Shown here piece by piece: positions 52,488 through 58,623 of a stretch of 58,623 bases of DNA. Origin of the DNA: Gemmatimonadetes bacterium 13_1_40CM_69_22 (lineage in GTDB: Bacteria; Gemmatimonadota; Gemmatimonadetes; Gemmatimonadales; GWC2-71-9); contig MNEL01000026.1 in the NCBI GenBank assembly GCA_001917665.1, positions 1 to 58,623 on the forward strand, read 5' to 3'. The position numbers and the translations under genes are program-made. The notes under the pieces are model-generated. The model saw only the letters and a list, made by a program, of their open reading frames with translations. It was not told where the DNA came from and did not search any database. Positions within the stretch are counted from its first letter, which is position 1. Each line of letters begins with the position of its first letter.

Positions 52488-53636
52488 TTACAGGGATTTC
52501 AAAAACGCGATCAGGGCGTTTCGGTCGGTCGGGGGCAGGGTCTTGAAGCGGTCGCGGGCGCCGGACGCCTCGCCGCCGTGTGCCTCGATCGCCTGCCCGA
52601 GCGTCGTGTCCCGCCCGTCGTGCAGGAACGCCTTGGCGTCCCGGAGGTCGAGCAGCGGCTCGGTGCGGAACTCGGACGGGGTCGCCAGGCCCAGGCAGAC
52701 GTCGGCGAGATCGGGGCCCATGTCGTGGAGCAGCAGGTCGGTGTAGGCGGGGAACTCCTTGTTCCGCAGGGCGGGGACCGGGCTGTCACCCGTCCGCAGG
52801 GTCGGCACGTGGCAAGCGGCGCACCCGATCTGGGAGAACAGCTCCCGGCCTCGCCGCCCCTCCCGGGCCAGCTTGAGAGGGGTGGGAGGGGCGAGGAAGC
52901 GCACGAAGGCGTCTGTGACATCGAGCTGTTCCTGGGCGATCTCGGGCTCGGGGACGGGATCCACGCCGGCGGGGATCGGCTTCCCACCGATCGTCTCCTC
53001 GGTCCGCACCGCCGGGTTCGTCACCCCCATCTCGGCGCTGAATGCGCCGGCGTTGAACTCGTCGAGCGCGGGCACGAAGCCCTTGCGGCCGAAGCGGCCC
53101 AGCCGACCGTCGGTGAAGCGGTTGGGGCGACCGGAGATGCCGTCGTGGTTCTTGTCATCGGGGTCGGCGTAGGCAAGGATGACCGACTCGGGCACGGCGT
53201 CGAGCAGACCGCGGCCGAAGACGACCGGTGTGGTGCGCAGCGCGCGTGCGGTGGCGGACGGTGGGAACGGCTCGGAATCGATCCCGAGCGCTTGCTTGAG
53301 CGCGGGGGTCGTGTGGCGCTGGATGACGAACCCCCCTTCCTCGACGAGCGGGTCGCATACGCCGCCCTTGAACGCCGTCGCGTGCAGCTCGACTTCGTCG
53401 CCCCGCCCGCCCTTCGCCGGATCTTCGTGGCATTCGCCGCAGCTGGTCGAGTTGAAGAGTGGGCCGAGCCCCTTCTCCGGCATGAAGGTGCTGTCGAAAA
53501 CCACTTTGCCGTGCGCGAAGCGATCCTGCTCCGCGCGGCTGAGGCCGCGCACCGGGTCGCCAGGTTTGAGTGGCCTCTGGCAGCCGCCCGCGAGCAACAG
53601 CAGCGCGGCGGCTGCGCAAGCGCGCGCCGGCGTCAC
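52488..53636 (-). CDS. Di-haem oxidoreductase lipoprotein (DHOR/DUF1111 family)
   Basis: A 382-residue c-type cytochrome. From GTG at 53636 it has a lipoprotein signal (RACAAAALLLLAGGC), then two CXXCH haem sites, CGECH (FNSTSCGECHEDPAKGG) and CAACH (FSQIGCAACHVPTLR). The C-terminal block DLRDAKAFLHDGRDTTLGQAIEAHGGEA is typical of the family, once called thiol oxidoreductases and related to MauG-type peroxidases. It probably transfers electrons in the periplasm; no substrate is known. The GTG start overlaps the stop of the preceding small gene by 4 bases. Confidence 0.9.
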   Translation of the reverse strand: MTPARACAAAALLLLAGGCQRPLKPGDPVRGLSRAEQDRFAHGKVVFDSTFMPEKGLGPLFNSTSCGECHEDPAKGGRGDEVELHATAFKGGVCDPLVEEGGFVIQRHTTPALKQALGIDSEPFPPSATARALRTTPVVFGRGLLDAVPESVILAYADPDDKNHDGISGRPNRFTDGRLGRFGRKGFVPALDEFNAGAFSAEMGVTNPAVRTEETIGGKPIPAGVDPVPEPEIAQEQLDVTDAFVRFLAPPTPLKLAREGRRGRELFSQIGCAACHVPTLRTGDSPVPALRNKEFPAYTDLLLHDMGPDLADVCLGLATPSEFRTEPLLDLRDAKAFLHDGRDTTLGQAIEAHGGEASGARDRFKTLPPTDRNALIAFLKSL

Positions 53637-53956
53637 GGCGCGCGCCTCTTCAGCTCGATCTTGTCGGCGACGAGGCCGGTGGCGGTGAGGCGGCAATCGG
53701 CGCGCACCACGTCGCCGGGCTGCAGATCGCCCAAGGCGATGGCGGCACCTTCTCCGAGCACGGCGGTCGCGGGCTGCGTGCGCATGTGCACCAGTCGCAT
53801 GGCCTCCCCGACGCCGATGATGATATCCACGGTGCCGTTCTTCACGGTGTGCACCGTGCCCTGGTAGGTGTACGGCAGCTCGCGCTGCGCGGACAGCGCC
53901 GCGGCAGGCGCGAGCAAGACGGCGGCCAGCGCAACCGAACGGGTCACATGTCTCAT
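53633..53956 (-). CDS. Small exported protein, function unknown
   Basis: A 107-residue protein with a signal peptide (VTRSVALAAVLLAPAAALSAQ) and about 85 mature residues that look like a small beta-barrel/OB-type fold (YTYQGTVHTVKNGTVDIIIGVGEAMRLVHMR, GDLQPGDVVRADCRLTATGLVADKIEL in strands). I recognise no family with confidence; the pattern resembles exported DUF5666-like proteins. It is the first gene of a two-gene operon with the di-haem oxidoreductase, with GGGAG 6 bases before the ATG and a promoter carrying a palindromic operator. Confidence 0.7.
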   Translation of the reverse strand: MRHVTRSVALAAVLLAPAAALSAQRELPYTYQGTVHTVKNGTVDIIIGVGEAMRLVHMRTQPATAVLGEGAAIALGDLQPGDVVRADCRLTATGLVADKIELKRRAP

Positions 53957-53985
53957 GCGAGGCTCCCGGGTTTGATAGCCGCCGG

Positions 53986-54015
53986 ATAGTAGGCGCGCCG
54001 GGGCCGGCGCGTCAA
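53986..54015 (-). promoter_or_regulatory. Promoter with palindromic operator for the di-haem oxidoreductase operon
   Basis: Minus strand: TTGACG (54015-54010), an 18-base spacer and TACTAT (53991-53986). The spacer is filled by a perfect palindrome, CGCGCCGG-GG-CCGGCGCG on the plus strand (53994-54011), positioned so that a bound protein would cover the promoter. It could instead be a tight hairpin after the M28 gene. Confidence 0.5.
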
Positions 54016-54028
54016 TGGTGCGCCGGCG

Positions 54029-56302
54029 CTACGGCGCCAGCTTCTCGAGCTGCTCCGCCGCCCGGTTGATCAGGTCCGTCTCGGCGCCGAGCGCGCGGGC
54101 AACGCGCGGAATCTGCGCGTCCGCCTCCTTCCAGCTCTTCTGCTCGATCGCCTCGCGCACGCCGGGCAGCGTCTTGACGCCGTACCCTGTGTAGAAGCCG
54201 GGCGCGTACACCTGATGGCGGTACCACGGCCGGCGCGGCAGCCCGTCGGTGATCGTGAGCGCGCGCTCGCTCTGCAGCAGCGTCGCGTTCACCGCTTTCA
54301 CCTCGGGCTTGGCGAGCGCCGCGCCGCCGTTCGCGTCGGCTCTGCCGAGCGCCTTGTCGTAGCGGTCCGCGGCGTGGGTCAGGGCGTCGACCGCGTTGTC
54401 GAGCTCGGCGAAATTCAAGTACGGCGGGATCGCTTCCTTCGCCGGCGGCACCAGGGGCTCACGCGGGTCGTTCGTGGCGCCGAACACGCCTTCGTCGATC
54501 TGGCGGTTCTGCTCGCGAACCGAGTCTTGCGTGTCCTTCAGCAGCTTCTCGACCTCGCGCGCGTAGCGCCCGACGGTCTCGGCGAGTCCGGTAAAGTCGT
54601 ACGGGAGCAGATCGGCGTCGGCCAGGCGCATCACCGCCGTCCCCACCGTCTGGGCGAGGGCGCGGCCGTACACGAACGACGTGTCGTCGAAGGTCGTGTA
54701 CCATTTGAAGTCGTCGTAGATCGAGTGGTAGATCCCGCCGCCGTCCTCGCCGCCGTAGCCCAAGTTGAGCGATGCGATCCCGACGTGCTGCAGGAACGGC
54801 GTGTAGTCCGAGCCCGAGCCGAGCGCCCCGATGCGGAGATCGGCGCGGCGGCGCGCTTCATCCCTCGCTTCCGAGGTGCGGGCCGTCGCGATGGCGCGGA
54901 GCTGGTTCCGCTTCCACACGGTGAGCTTCGTTTCGGGGTCCTCGATGTCCCGCGTCACGTCGTTGATGAACTTCTCGAGGGTGTGGGAGCCCGCCACGGA
55001 GAGGTAGCCCCGGCCGTTGGTGTCGCTGTTCAGGTAGGCGACCGCTTTGTGCGCGAGCTCGTCGGCGTGCGCCTCGACCCACTCGGTCGAGCCGAGCAGC
55101 GCGGGCTCCTCACCGTCCCAGGCGGCGTAAACGATTGTGCGGCGCGGCTTCCAGCCCTGCTTCAGGAGCTCGCCGTAGGCGCGCGCCTCCTCGAGCAGCG
55201 GCACTTGGCCCGAGATCGGGTCCTCGGCGCCGTTCACCCAGGCGTCGTGGTGGTTGCCGCGGATGATCCACTCGTCCGGGGCGCCCGCGCCCGGAATGCG
55301 GGCGATCACGTCGTACAGGGGCTTGAGGCTCCAATCGGACTGGACCCGCAGATGCACCTTCGCCGGCCCGGGCCCGACGTGGTAGGTGATCCCGAGCCCG
55401 CCGCGCCACTCGTCGGGAGCCATCGGGCCGGCGAGCGCCGCGAGCAGCGGCTGGGCGTCGCCATAGGAGATCGGTAGGACGGGGATCTTGGTGATCGTCT
55501 GAGCGTCGCTGATCGCCAGGCGCTTTGCGTCCTTGGTCGCGCCCACGCCGGGCGTGAGGGGGTCGCCCGGGTACACCGGCATGTCCATCACGCTGCCGCG
55601 CTGCACGCCGTCCCGGGGCCGCCACGGCCCGCGGGGATACACGTCGCCCTGAGTGTAGCCGTCGTCCCTGGGGTCCGAGTAGATGAGGCAGCCGATCGCG
55701 CCGTGCTCGGCCGCGACCTTGGGCTTGATGCCGCGCCACGACCCGAAATAGCGCGCGATCACGATCGCGCCCTTCACCGAGACCCCCATCCGCTCGAGCC
55801 GGTCGTAGTCGGCCGGCACGCCGTAGTTCACATAGACGAGGGGGGCGGTGACGTCGCCGTCCACCGAGTACGCGTTGTAGGTCGGGAGCTGTTCGGCCTG
55901 CTGGCTCGACGTCGGGTCGCCCGGCACCGGCGGCTCCTGGAGCTTCGCCACGAACTTGGTCGGCGCCACCAGCTCCACCACGCGCTCTCTGGGCGTGGGA
56001 AACAACACGTCGAACGTCTCGATCTGCGCGTCGAGCCCGAAGCTCTTGAACTTCGCGAGGATCCACTCGGCGTTGGCCTTGTCGTAGGGCGAGCCGACGT
56101 GGTGCGGTCGCGCCGCGAGGTGACGCATGTACTCACGCAGCGAGTCCGGGCTCGGGATCGCGCGGAACTTGGTCTCCCACTCCCGCTCGGCCTTCGCCGC
56201 GTCGGCTGAGTAGCCGCGCAGGTCGCCGGCGGGGGAGGGCGCTGCGGCGAGGACCAGCAGGCCGAGGGCGGATACGGCGATCGGGCTCGCAGTCAAGCGC
56301 AT
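54029..56302 (-). CDS. M28 family zinc peptidase, glutamate carboxypeptidase II-like
   Basis: A 757-residue secreted peptidase with the three-domain layout of glutamate carboxypeptidase II and transferrin-receptor relatives: signal peptide, a PA insert (about 110-300), the M28 catalytic core (330-580) and a C-terminal helical dimerisation domain. Zinc ligands and catalytic residues: H351 and D353 (GNHHDAW), bridging D361 (GAEDP), E398/E399 (WDGEEPALLGS), D427 (YLNSDTN) and H526 (IYHSIYDD). It should trim C-terminal residues from peptides in the periplasm or outside. The ATG is at 56302. Confidence 0.92.
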   Translation of the reverse strand: MRLTASPIAVSALGLLVLAAAPSPAGDLRGYSADAAKAEREWETKFRAIPSPDSLREYMRHLAARPHHVGSPYDKANAEWILAKFKSFGLDAQIETFDVLFPTPRERVVELVAPTKFVAKLQEPPVPGDPTSSQQAEQLPTYNAYSVDGDVTAPLVYVNYGVPADYDRLERMGVSVKGAIVIARYFGSWRGIKPKVAAEHGAIGCLIYSDPRDDGYTQGDVYPRGPWRPRDGVQRGSVMDMPVYPGDPLTPGVGATKDAKRLAISDAQTITKIPVLPISYGDAQPLLAALAGPMAPDEWRGGLGITYHVGPGPAKVHLRVQSDWSLKPLYDVIARIPGAGAPDEWIIRGNHHDAWVNGAEDPISGQVPLLEEARAYGELLKQGWKPRRTIVYAAWDGEEPALLGSTEWVEAHADELAHKAVAYLNSDTNGRGYLSVAGSHTLEKFINDVTRDIEDPETKLTVWKRNQLRAIATARTSEARDEARRRADLRIGALGSGSDYTPFLQHVGIASLNLGYGGEDGGGIYHSIYDDFKWYTTFDDTSFVYGRALAQTVGTAVMRLADADLLPYDFTGLAETVGRYAREVEKLLKDTQDSVREQNRQIDEGVFGATNDPREPLVPPAKEAIPPYLNFAELDNAVDALTHAADRYDKALGRADANGGAALAKPEVKAVNATLLQSERALTITDGLPRRPWYRHQVYAPGFYTGYGVKTLPGVREAIEQKSWKEADAQIPRVARALGAETDLINRAAEQLEKLAP

Positions 56303-56339
56303 GCGATGGACCTCTCGGTGAGGAGTTTCAGGACGAGGA

Positions 56340-57077
56340 CTACAGGTGCGCGGCGCGGCGCCAGTGCTCTGAGATCACCGCGTGTCCGGCGGGGGTGGGA
56401 TGGACGCCGTCGGCGGCCCAGTACTGCGGCGCTGCGCGTCGCGCCAGGTCATCGAACACGCTTTGCAAGGGAACGAACGCCGCACGCGCGTGCTGCGCTA
56501 CGCGCTGGGCCGCCGCGCGGCGTTCGTCGAACTCCGGAAACCAACGGTCGTCGACCGCACCACACCGCAGCACGAACGGCTCGAGGACGATCAGTCGCAC
56601 GTCGGGCAGTGCCCGCCGCGTTTCCTCGAGCAGCGCGGCGTACTGACTCTCGTAGTCCTGGACCGTGCCGGTGTAACCGCGTCCCAGCTTGTGCCAGAAG
56701 TCGTTGACGCCCACCAGGATGCTAAGCACGTCCGGCTTGAGCGCCAGCGTGTCGGCGGCCCAGCGCTGCTCCAGGTCGGGGACCTTGTTGCCGCTCACGC
56801 CGCGATTGTAGAACCGCAACCCGCGATCGGGGTGCGCCGCGAGCGCCGCCGAGGCGACCAGCAGCGGGTATCCCGCCCCGAGCGCGCGCGGCGCGTTCGC
56901 GTCGGCCACGCCGCGATCGCGTCCCCCGTCGGTGATCGAGTCGCCTTGGAACAGCACGACTGTGCCGTCGGCAGGGGGACCGGACGGCCGGTCGGCGGTC
57001 GCCGCGGGCAGGAGCGCCGCCCCGGCGAGCGCGCCAGCCGTCGCCACGAAATCACGCCGGCTCAGCTCGTGTGGCAC
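56340..57077 (-). CDS. SGNH/GDSL hydrolase with Tat signal
   Basis: A 245-residue exported esterase-type protein. From GTG at 57077, with GGAGG 8 bases ahead, the N-terminus is VPHELSRRDFVATAGALAGAALLP, a clear twin-arginine signal, so export of a folded protein is expected. SGNH blocks: FQGDSITDGG (S47 nucleophile), YNRGVSGNKVPDL, ILVGVNDFW, and DGVHPTPAGH with the catalytic Asp and His. Substrates of the family include acetylated sugars and lipids. It lies 37 bases upstream of the M28 gene. Confidence 0.9.
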   Translation of the reverse strand: MPHELSRRDFVATAGALAGAALLPAATADRPSGPPADGTVVLFQGDSITDGGRDRGVADANAPRALGAGYPLLVASAALAAHPDRGLRFYNRGVSGNKVPDLEQRWAADTLALKPDVLSILVGVNDFWHKLGRGYTGTVQDYESQYAALLEETRRALPDVRLIVLEPFVLRCGAVDDRWFPEFDERRAAAQRVAQHARAAFVPLQSVFDDLARRAAPQYWAADGVHPTPAGHAVISEHWRRAAHL

Positions 57078-57140
57078 GGTTGCGTCCTCCGAAGCACGGG
57101 CGTCAGGGAGGCGTGCGGCTCCCACGCCCCGGGCGGGTCG

Positions 57141-57755
57141 TTAGAACACGACGCCCGCCGTGAGCGGCATGAACGCAACGCCGCGGGTGTTGTTCAATGC
57201 CTGGCCGTAGCGCCACTCTAGCAGAAGGCTGTGCTGCCCCGTACGGATGCGCAAGCCAGCGCCGGTTTGGAGACCGAGCCCCATGCCGCCGCGCGTGACA
57301 ACCACTGCGCTGCTCTGCTGATCCGGGTTAGTGCCGAGCAGGGACCCGAACACGCCGGCACCGAGCAGGAAGTACGGAGACACTCCAGCCTGCGGGATCA
57401 ACGATGCGACGAAGTTGCCTGTCAAGCCGAGCGTCCGGTCCGATAACGCGGCGGCGCCGGTGCCGCTTCCCACGCTCGCCACCGAGTTGGGGCGGGAATG
57501 CAGGCTGTTGTAAAACAGCTCCGCCCGAAACGCGAAGGCGGCCGACCCGAGCGGCACCTCCGCCATGCCCCGAACGTGAAAGCCCGCGTGATCGGCGCCC
57601 GTGACGTTGAACCCGCCCGCGTCCACCAGGGCGCGCGAGTCGCCGCCCCCCACCAAGCTCGTGCCCGCGGCAAGGCCAAAGCGCGCGCGCTGGGCCTGGA
57701 GCAGAACCGGGATGCAGGAGGCAACGACGGTGAGTAGTGCTGCGCGACGTAGCAT
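57141..57755 (-). CDS. Small outer-membrane beta-barrel-like protein
   Basis: A 204-residue protein with a signal peptide (LLTVVASCIPVLLQAQ) and a mature part of alternating strands and Gly-rich turns (FGLAAGTSLVGGG, FHVRGMAEVPLG, FAFRAELFYNSL, YFLLGAGVFGSLLG, GLGLQTGAGLRIRTG, SLLLEWRYGQ) ending in the aromatic residue F. This is the pattern of eight-strand outer-membrane proteins. I cannot name a specific family. GAGG lies about 6 bases before the ATG. It is read in the same direction as the SGNH hydrolase. Confidence 0.72.
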   Translation of the reverse strand: MLRRAALLTVVASCIPVLLQAQRARFGLAAGTSLVGGGDSRALVDAGGFNVTGADHAGFHVRGMAEVPLGSAAFAFRAELFYNSLHSRPNSVASVGSGTGAAALSDRTLGLTGNFVASLIPQAGVSPYFLLGAGVFGSLLGTNPDQQSSAVVVTRGGMGLGLQTGAGLRIRTGQHSLLLEWRYGQALNNTRGVAFMPLTAGVVF

Positions 57756-57808
57756 AGGGCCTCCTCAGCGCAAGACTTCAATGATCCCGGGTGCCACTTC
57801 TCCGCTCG

Positions 57809-58300
57809 TCAGACCGCTGGTGGGGGAGCCCACCGAGGCACCCACCGCGGGACCGTATGACAGTACGACTCGTACGCAACACCGAACCGCCGTCGCAGCA
57901 AGGGCTCTTCGACCAGGACGACGAACAAGTGGAAGAGCAATCCGACGGCAACGCCATACGCTAACACCACGCCGGAGCGGAACAACAGGGCCCACGCCGC
58001 GACGACGAGCAACACGCCCAGGTACATGGGATTCCGGACGCGGCGGTACAGGCCACGCACGACCAGCTGCTTGGGCGGGTCGATGGGCGCTGGGGTTCCG
58101 CGGCCCGCAACCGCGAAGTCCCAGAGGCACCAGAAGTAGATACTCAGCCCCAGCACCGCAACCGGCGCGGCGAGAATCAGCCTCGCTGCGTCCAGAGGAA
58201 AGATGCCGGCGGTGCGCGTGACGATCCGGTAGGGGACGAAGCAGGCAACCGTGCCCGGCACGAACACCGTAAACAGGAGGTTCTTGAGCAGCAGCAGCAT
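57809..58300 (-). CDS. Isoprenylcysteine methyltransferase-like membrane protein
   Basis: A 163-residue membrane protein with four to five helices (LLKNLLFTVFVPGTVACFVP, LILAAPVAVLGLSIYFWCLW, YLGVLLVVAAWALLFRSG). The C-terminal SAM-binding region RGLYRRVRNPMYLGV and VEEPLLRRRFGVAYESYCHTVPRWVPRW matches the ICMT/phospholipid methyltransferase group. In bacteria these methylate small-molecule or protein cysteines or lipids; the target here is unknown. ATG 58300 is the start; it follows the cupin gene by 8 bases. Confidence 0.85.
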   Translation of the reverse strand: MLLLLKNLLFTVFVPGTVACFVPYRIVTRTAGIFPLDAARLILAAPVAVLGLSIYFWCLWDFAVAGRGTPAPIDPPKQLVVRGLYRRVRNPMYLGVLLVVAAWALLFRSGVVLAYGVAVGLLFHLFVVLVEEPLLRRRFGVAYESYCHTVPRWVPRWAPPPAV

Positions 58301-58308
58301 GGTAGACG

Positions 58309-58623
58309 TCAGCGCGCGTAGTGATCGGCGCCGAGGAAGTGGAGCGAGACGTATGGTTCGTCGCCAACCACCCAACTATCGTGCGGTGTCGCCGGGATGT
58401 AGAAGAGCTCCCCGGCCCGAAGCTCGATGACGCGCCCATCGTCGAAGGCGGCGGTGGCGCAGCCGCTCAGCACCAGACCGAGATGCTCCACCGTACAGCG
58501 CGTGGCGCCTACCGTGGGGCCGACGTCTACCGACCAGCGCCAGCCGGGCTCGTAGGACGCGCGGCCGAAGGCGCGTCCGGCGATGGTGACGACGTCGAAC
58601 CGGCCTTTGGGGAAGCGACGGGT
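58309..58623 (-). CDS. Cupin domain protein (5' end outside window)
   Basis: At least 104 residues of a cupin, entering from the right edge in an open frame. Visible order: TRRFPKGRFDVVTIAG, the first cupin motif with EPGWRWSVDVGPTVGATRC and EHLGLVLSG, then DDGRVIELRAGELFYIPATPHDSWVVGD as the second motif, ending LGADHYAR. The likely metal-site residues (His in PHDSW, Glu in ELFYIP) are present, but the first motif lacks the usual His-x-His pair. Cupins of this type often bind small ligands or metal. The start is not in the window. Confidence 0.75.
   Translation of the reverse strand, partial: TRRFPKGRFDVVTIAGRAFGRASYEPGWRWSVDVGPTVGATRCTVEHLGLVLSGCATAAFDDGRVIELRAGELFYIPATPHDSWVVGDEPYVSLHFLGADHYAR

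Noticed and set aside
52836-52893. GC-rich inverted repeat inside the di-haem oxidoreductase gene
   Set aside because: Arms differ by a 3-base gap and the region codes for an ordinary Arg/Pro-rich loop; likely composition.

Overview
The window is a very GC-rich bacterial chromosome segment, densely coded, with long runs of genes whose stop and start codons overlap by 4 bases (ATGA or GTGA). It encodes a Gram-negative envelope: Lnt, a LolA-like carrier, an outer-membrane barrel protein, and several short proteins that look like outer-membrane barrels. It also has a GldA/GldFG/DUF4340 cluster, an S8 protease with a FlgD-like C-terminal domain and a membrane pyrophosphatase. Together these suggest a member of the Gemmatimonadota or a neighbouring lineage. 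That placement is inference; there is no rRNA gene here to confirm it.

Layout, left to right. (1) 1-8.4 kb, plus strand: the end of a primary-type sigma factor, yajQ, rimO, hemL, a SpoIID-like lipoprotein, a putative outer-membrane protein, a Gfo/Idh/MocA protein and lnt, nearly all translationally coupled. (2) 8.5-12.4 kb: an inverted heptamer repeat, then hyuA-hyuB and a half-size TSUP transporter. (3) 12.4-16.8 kb, minus strand: a GAF/HD-GYP protein, a CsgG-like protein, a metallo-beta-lactamase-fold hydrolase and a Crp-family regulator. (4) 16.9-22.6 kb, plus strand: rpmE, prfA, prmC, a YlbF-like protein, tmk, a CtpA-type protease and a DUF2520 protein. (5) 22.6-40.9 kb, minus strand: a very long block read from rpsF leftwards (rpsF-rpsR-DUF2232-rplI, DAK2-DegV fusion, rsfS, a protease-like/propeller/barrel protein with its own terminator, two SPOR-domain genes, smc, S8 protease, an RNase Z-like hydrolase, DAHP synthase, lolA-like). 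(6) 41.0-42.8 kb, plus strand: a small accessory pair, a secreted JAMM-like protein and a carboxypeptidase-regulatory/TonB-plug-like protein, preceded by a 400-bp non-coding stretch with two Crp-like palindromes. (7) 42.8-48.2 kb, minus strand: prs, rplY, pth, hppA, ychF. (8) 48.3-58.6 kb, minus strand: the Gld-type ABC cluster, a di-haem oxidoreductase operon, an M28 peptidase, an SGNH hydrolase, a small barrel-like protein, an isoprenylcysteine-methyltransferase-like protein and a truncated cupin gene.

Most of the window is core housekeeping: translation and its termination, ribosome assembly, nucleotide supply, haem and aromatic biosynthesis, lipoprotein maturation, and chromosome segregation. 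The most notable oddities are these: a peptidyl-tRNA hydrolase gene whose only workable start is CTG, directly after the rplY stop; tandem 7- and 8-base repeats that sit between genes and also inside reading frames, one of them supplying the signal peptide of the LolA-like protein; a single-base frameshift splitting a SPOR-domain gene; a release factor 1 with Pro-Glu-Thr in the codon-reading loop; and a Crp protein that keeps the TGTGA-reading residues, with matching palindromes upstream of the JAMM gene. I did not find a clear new multi-gene defence or mobile system: there is no CRISPR array, transposase, integrase or tRNA gene that I can see.
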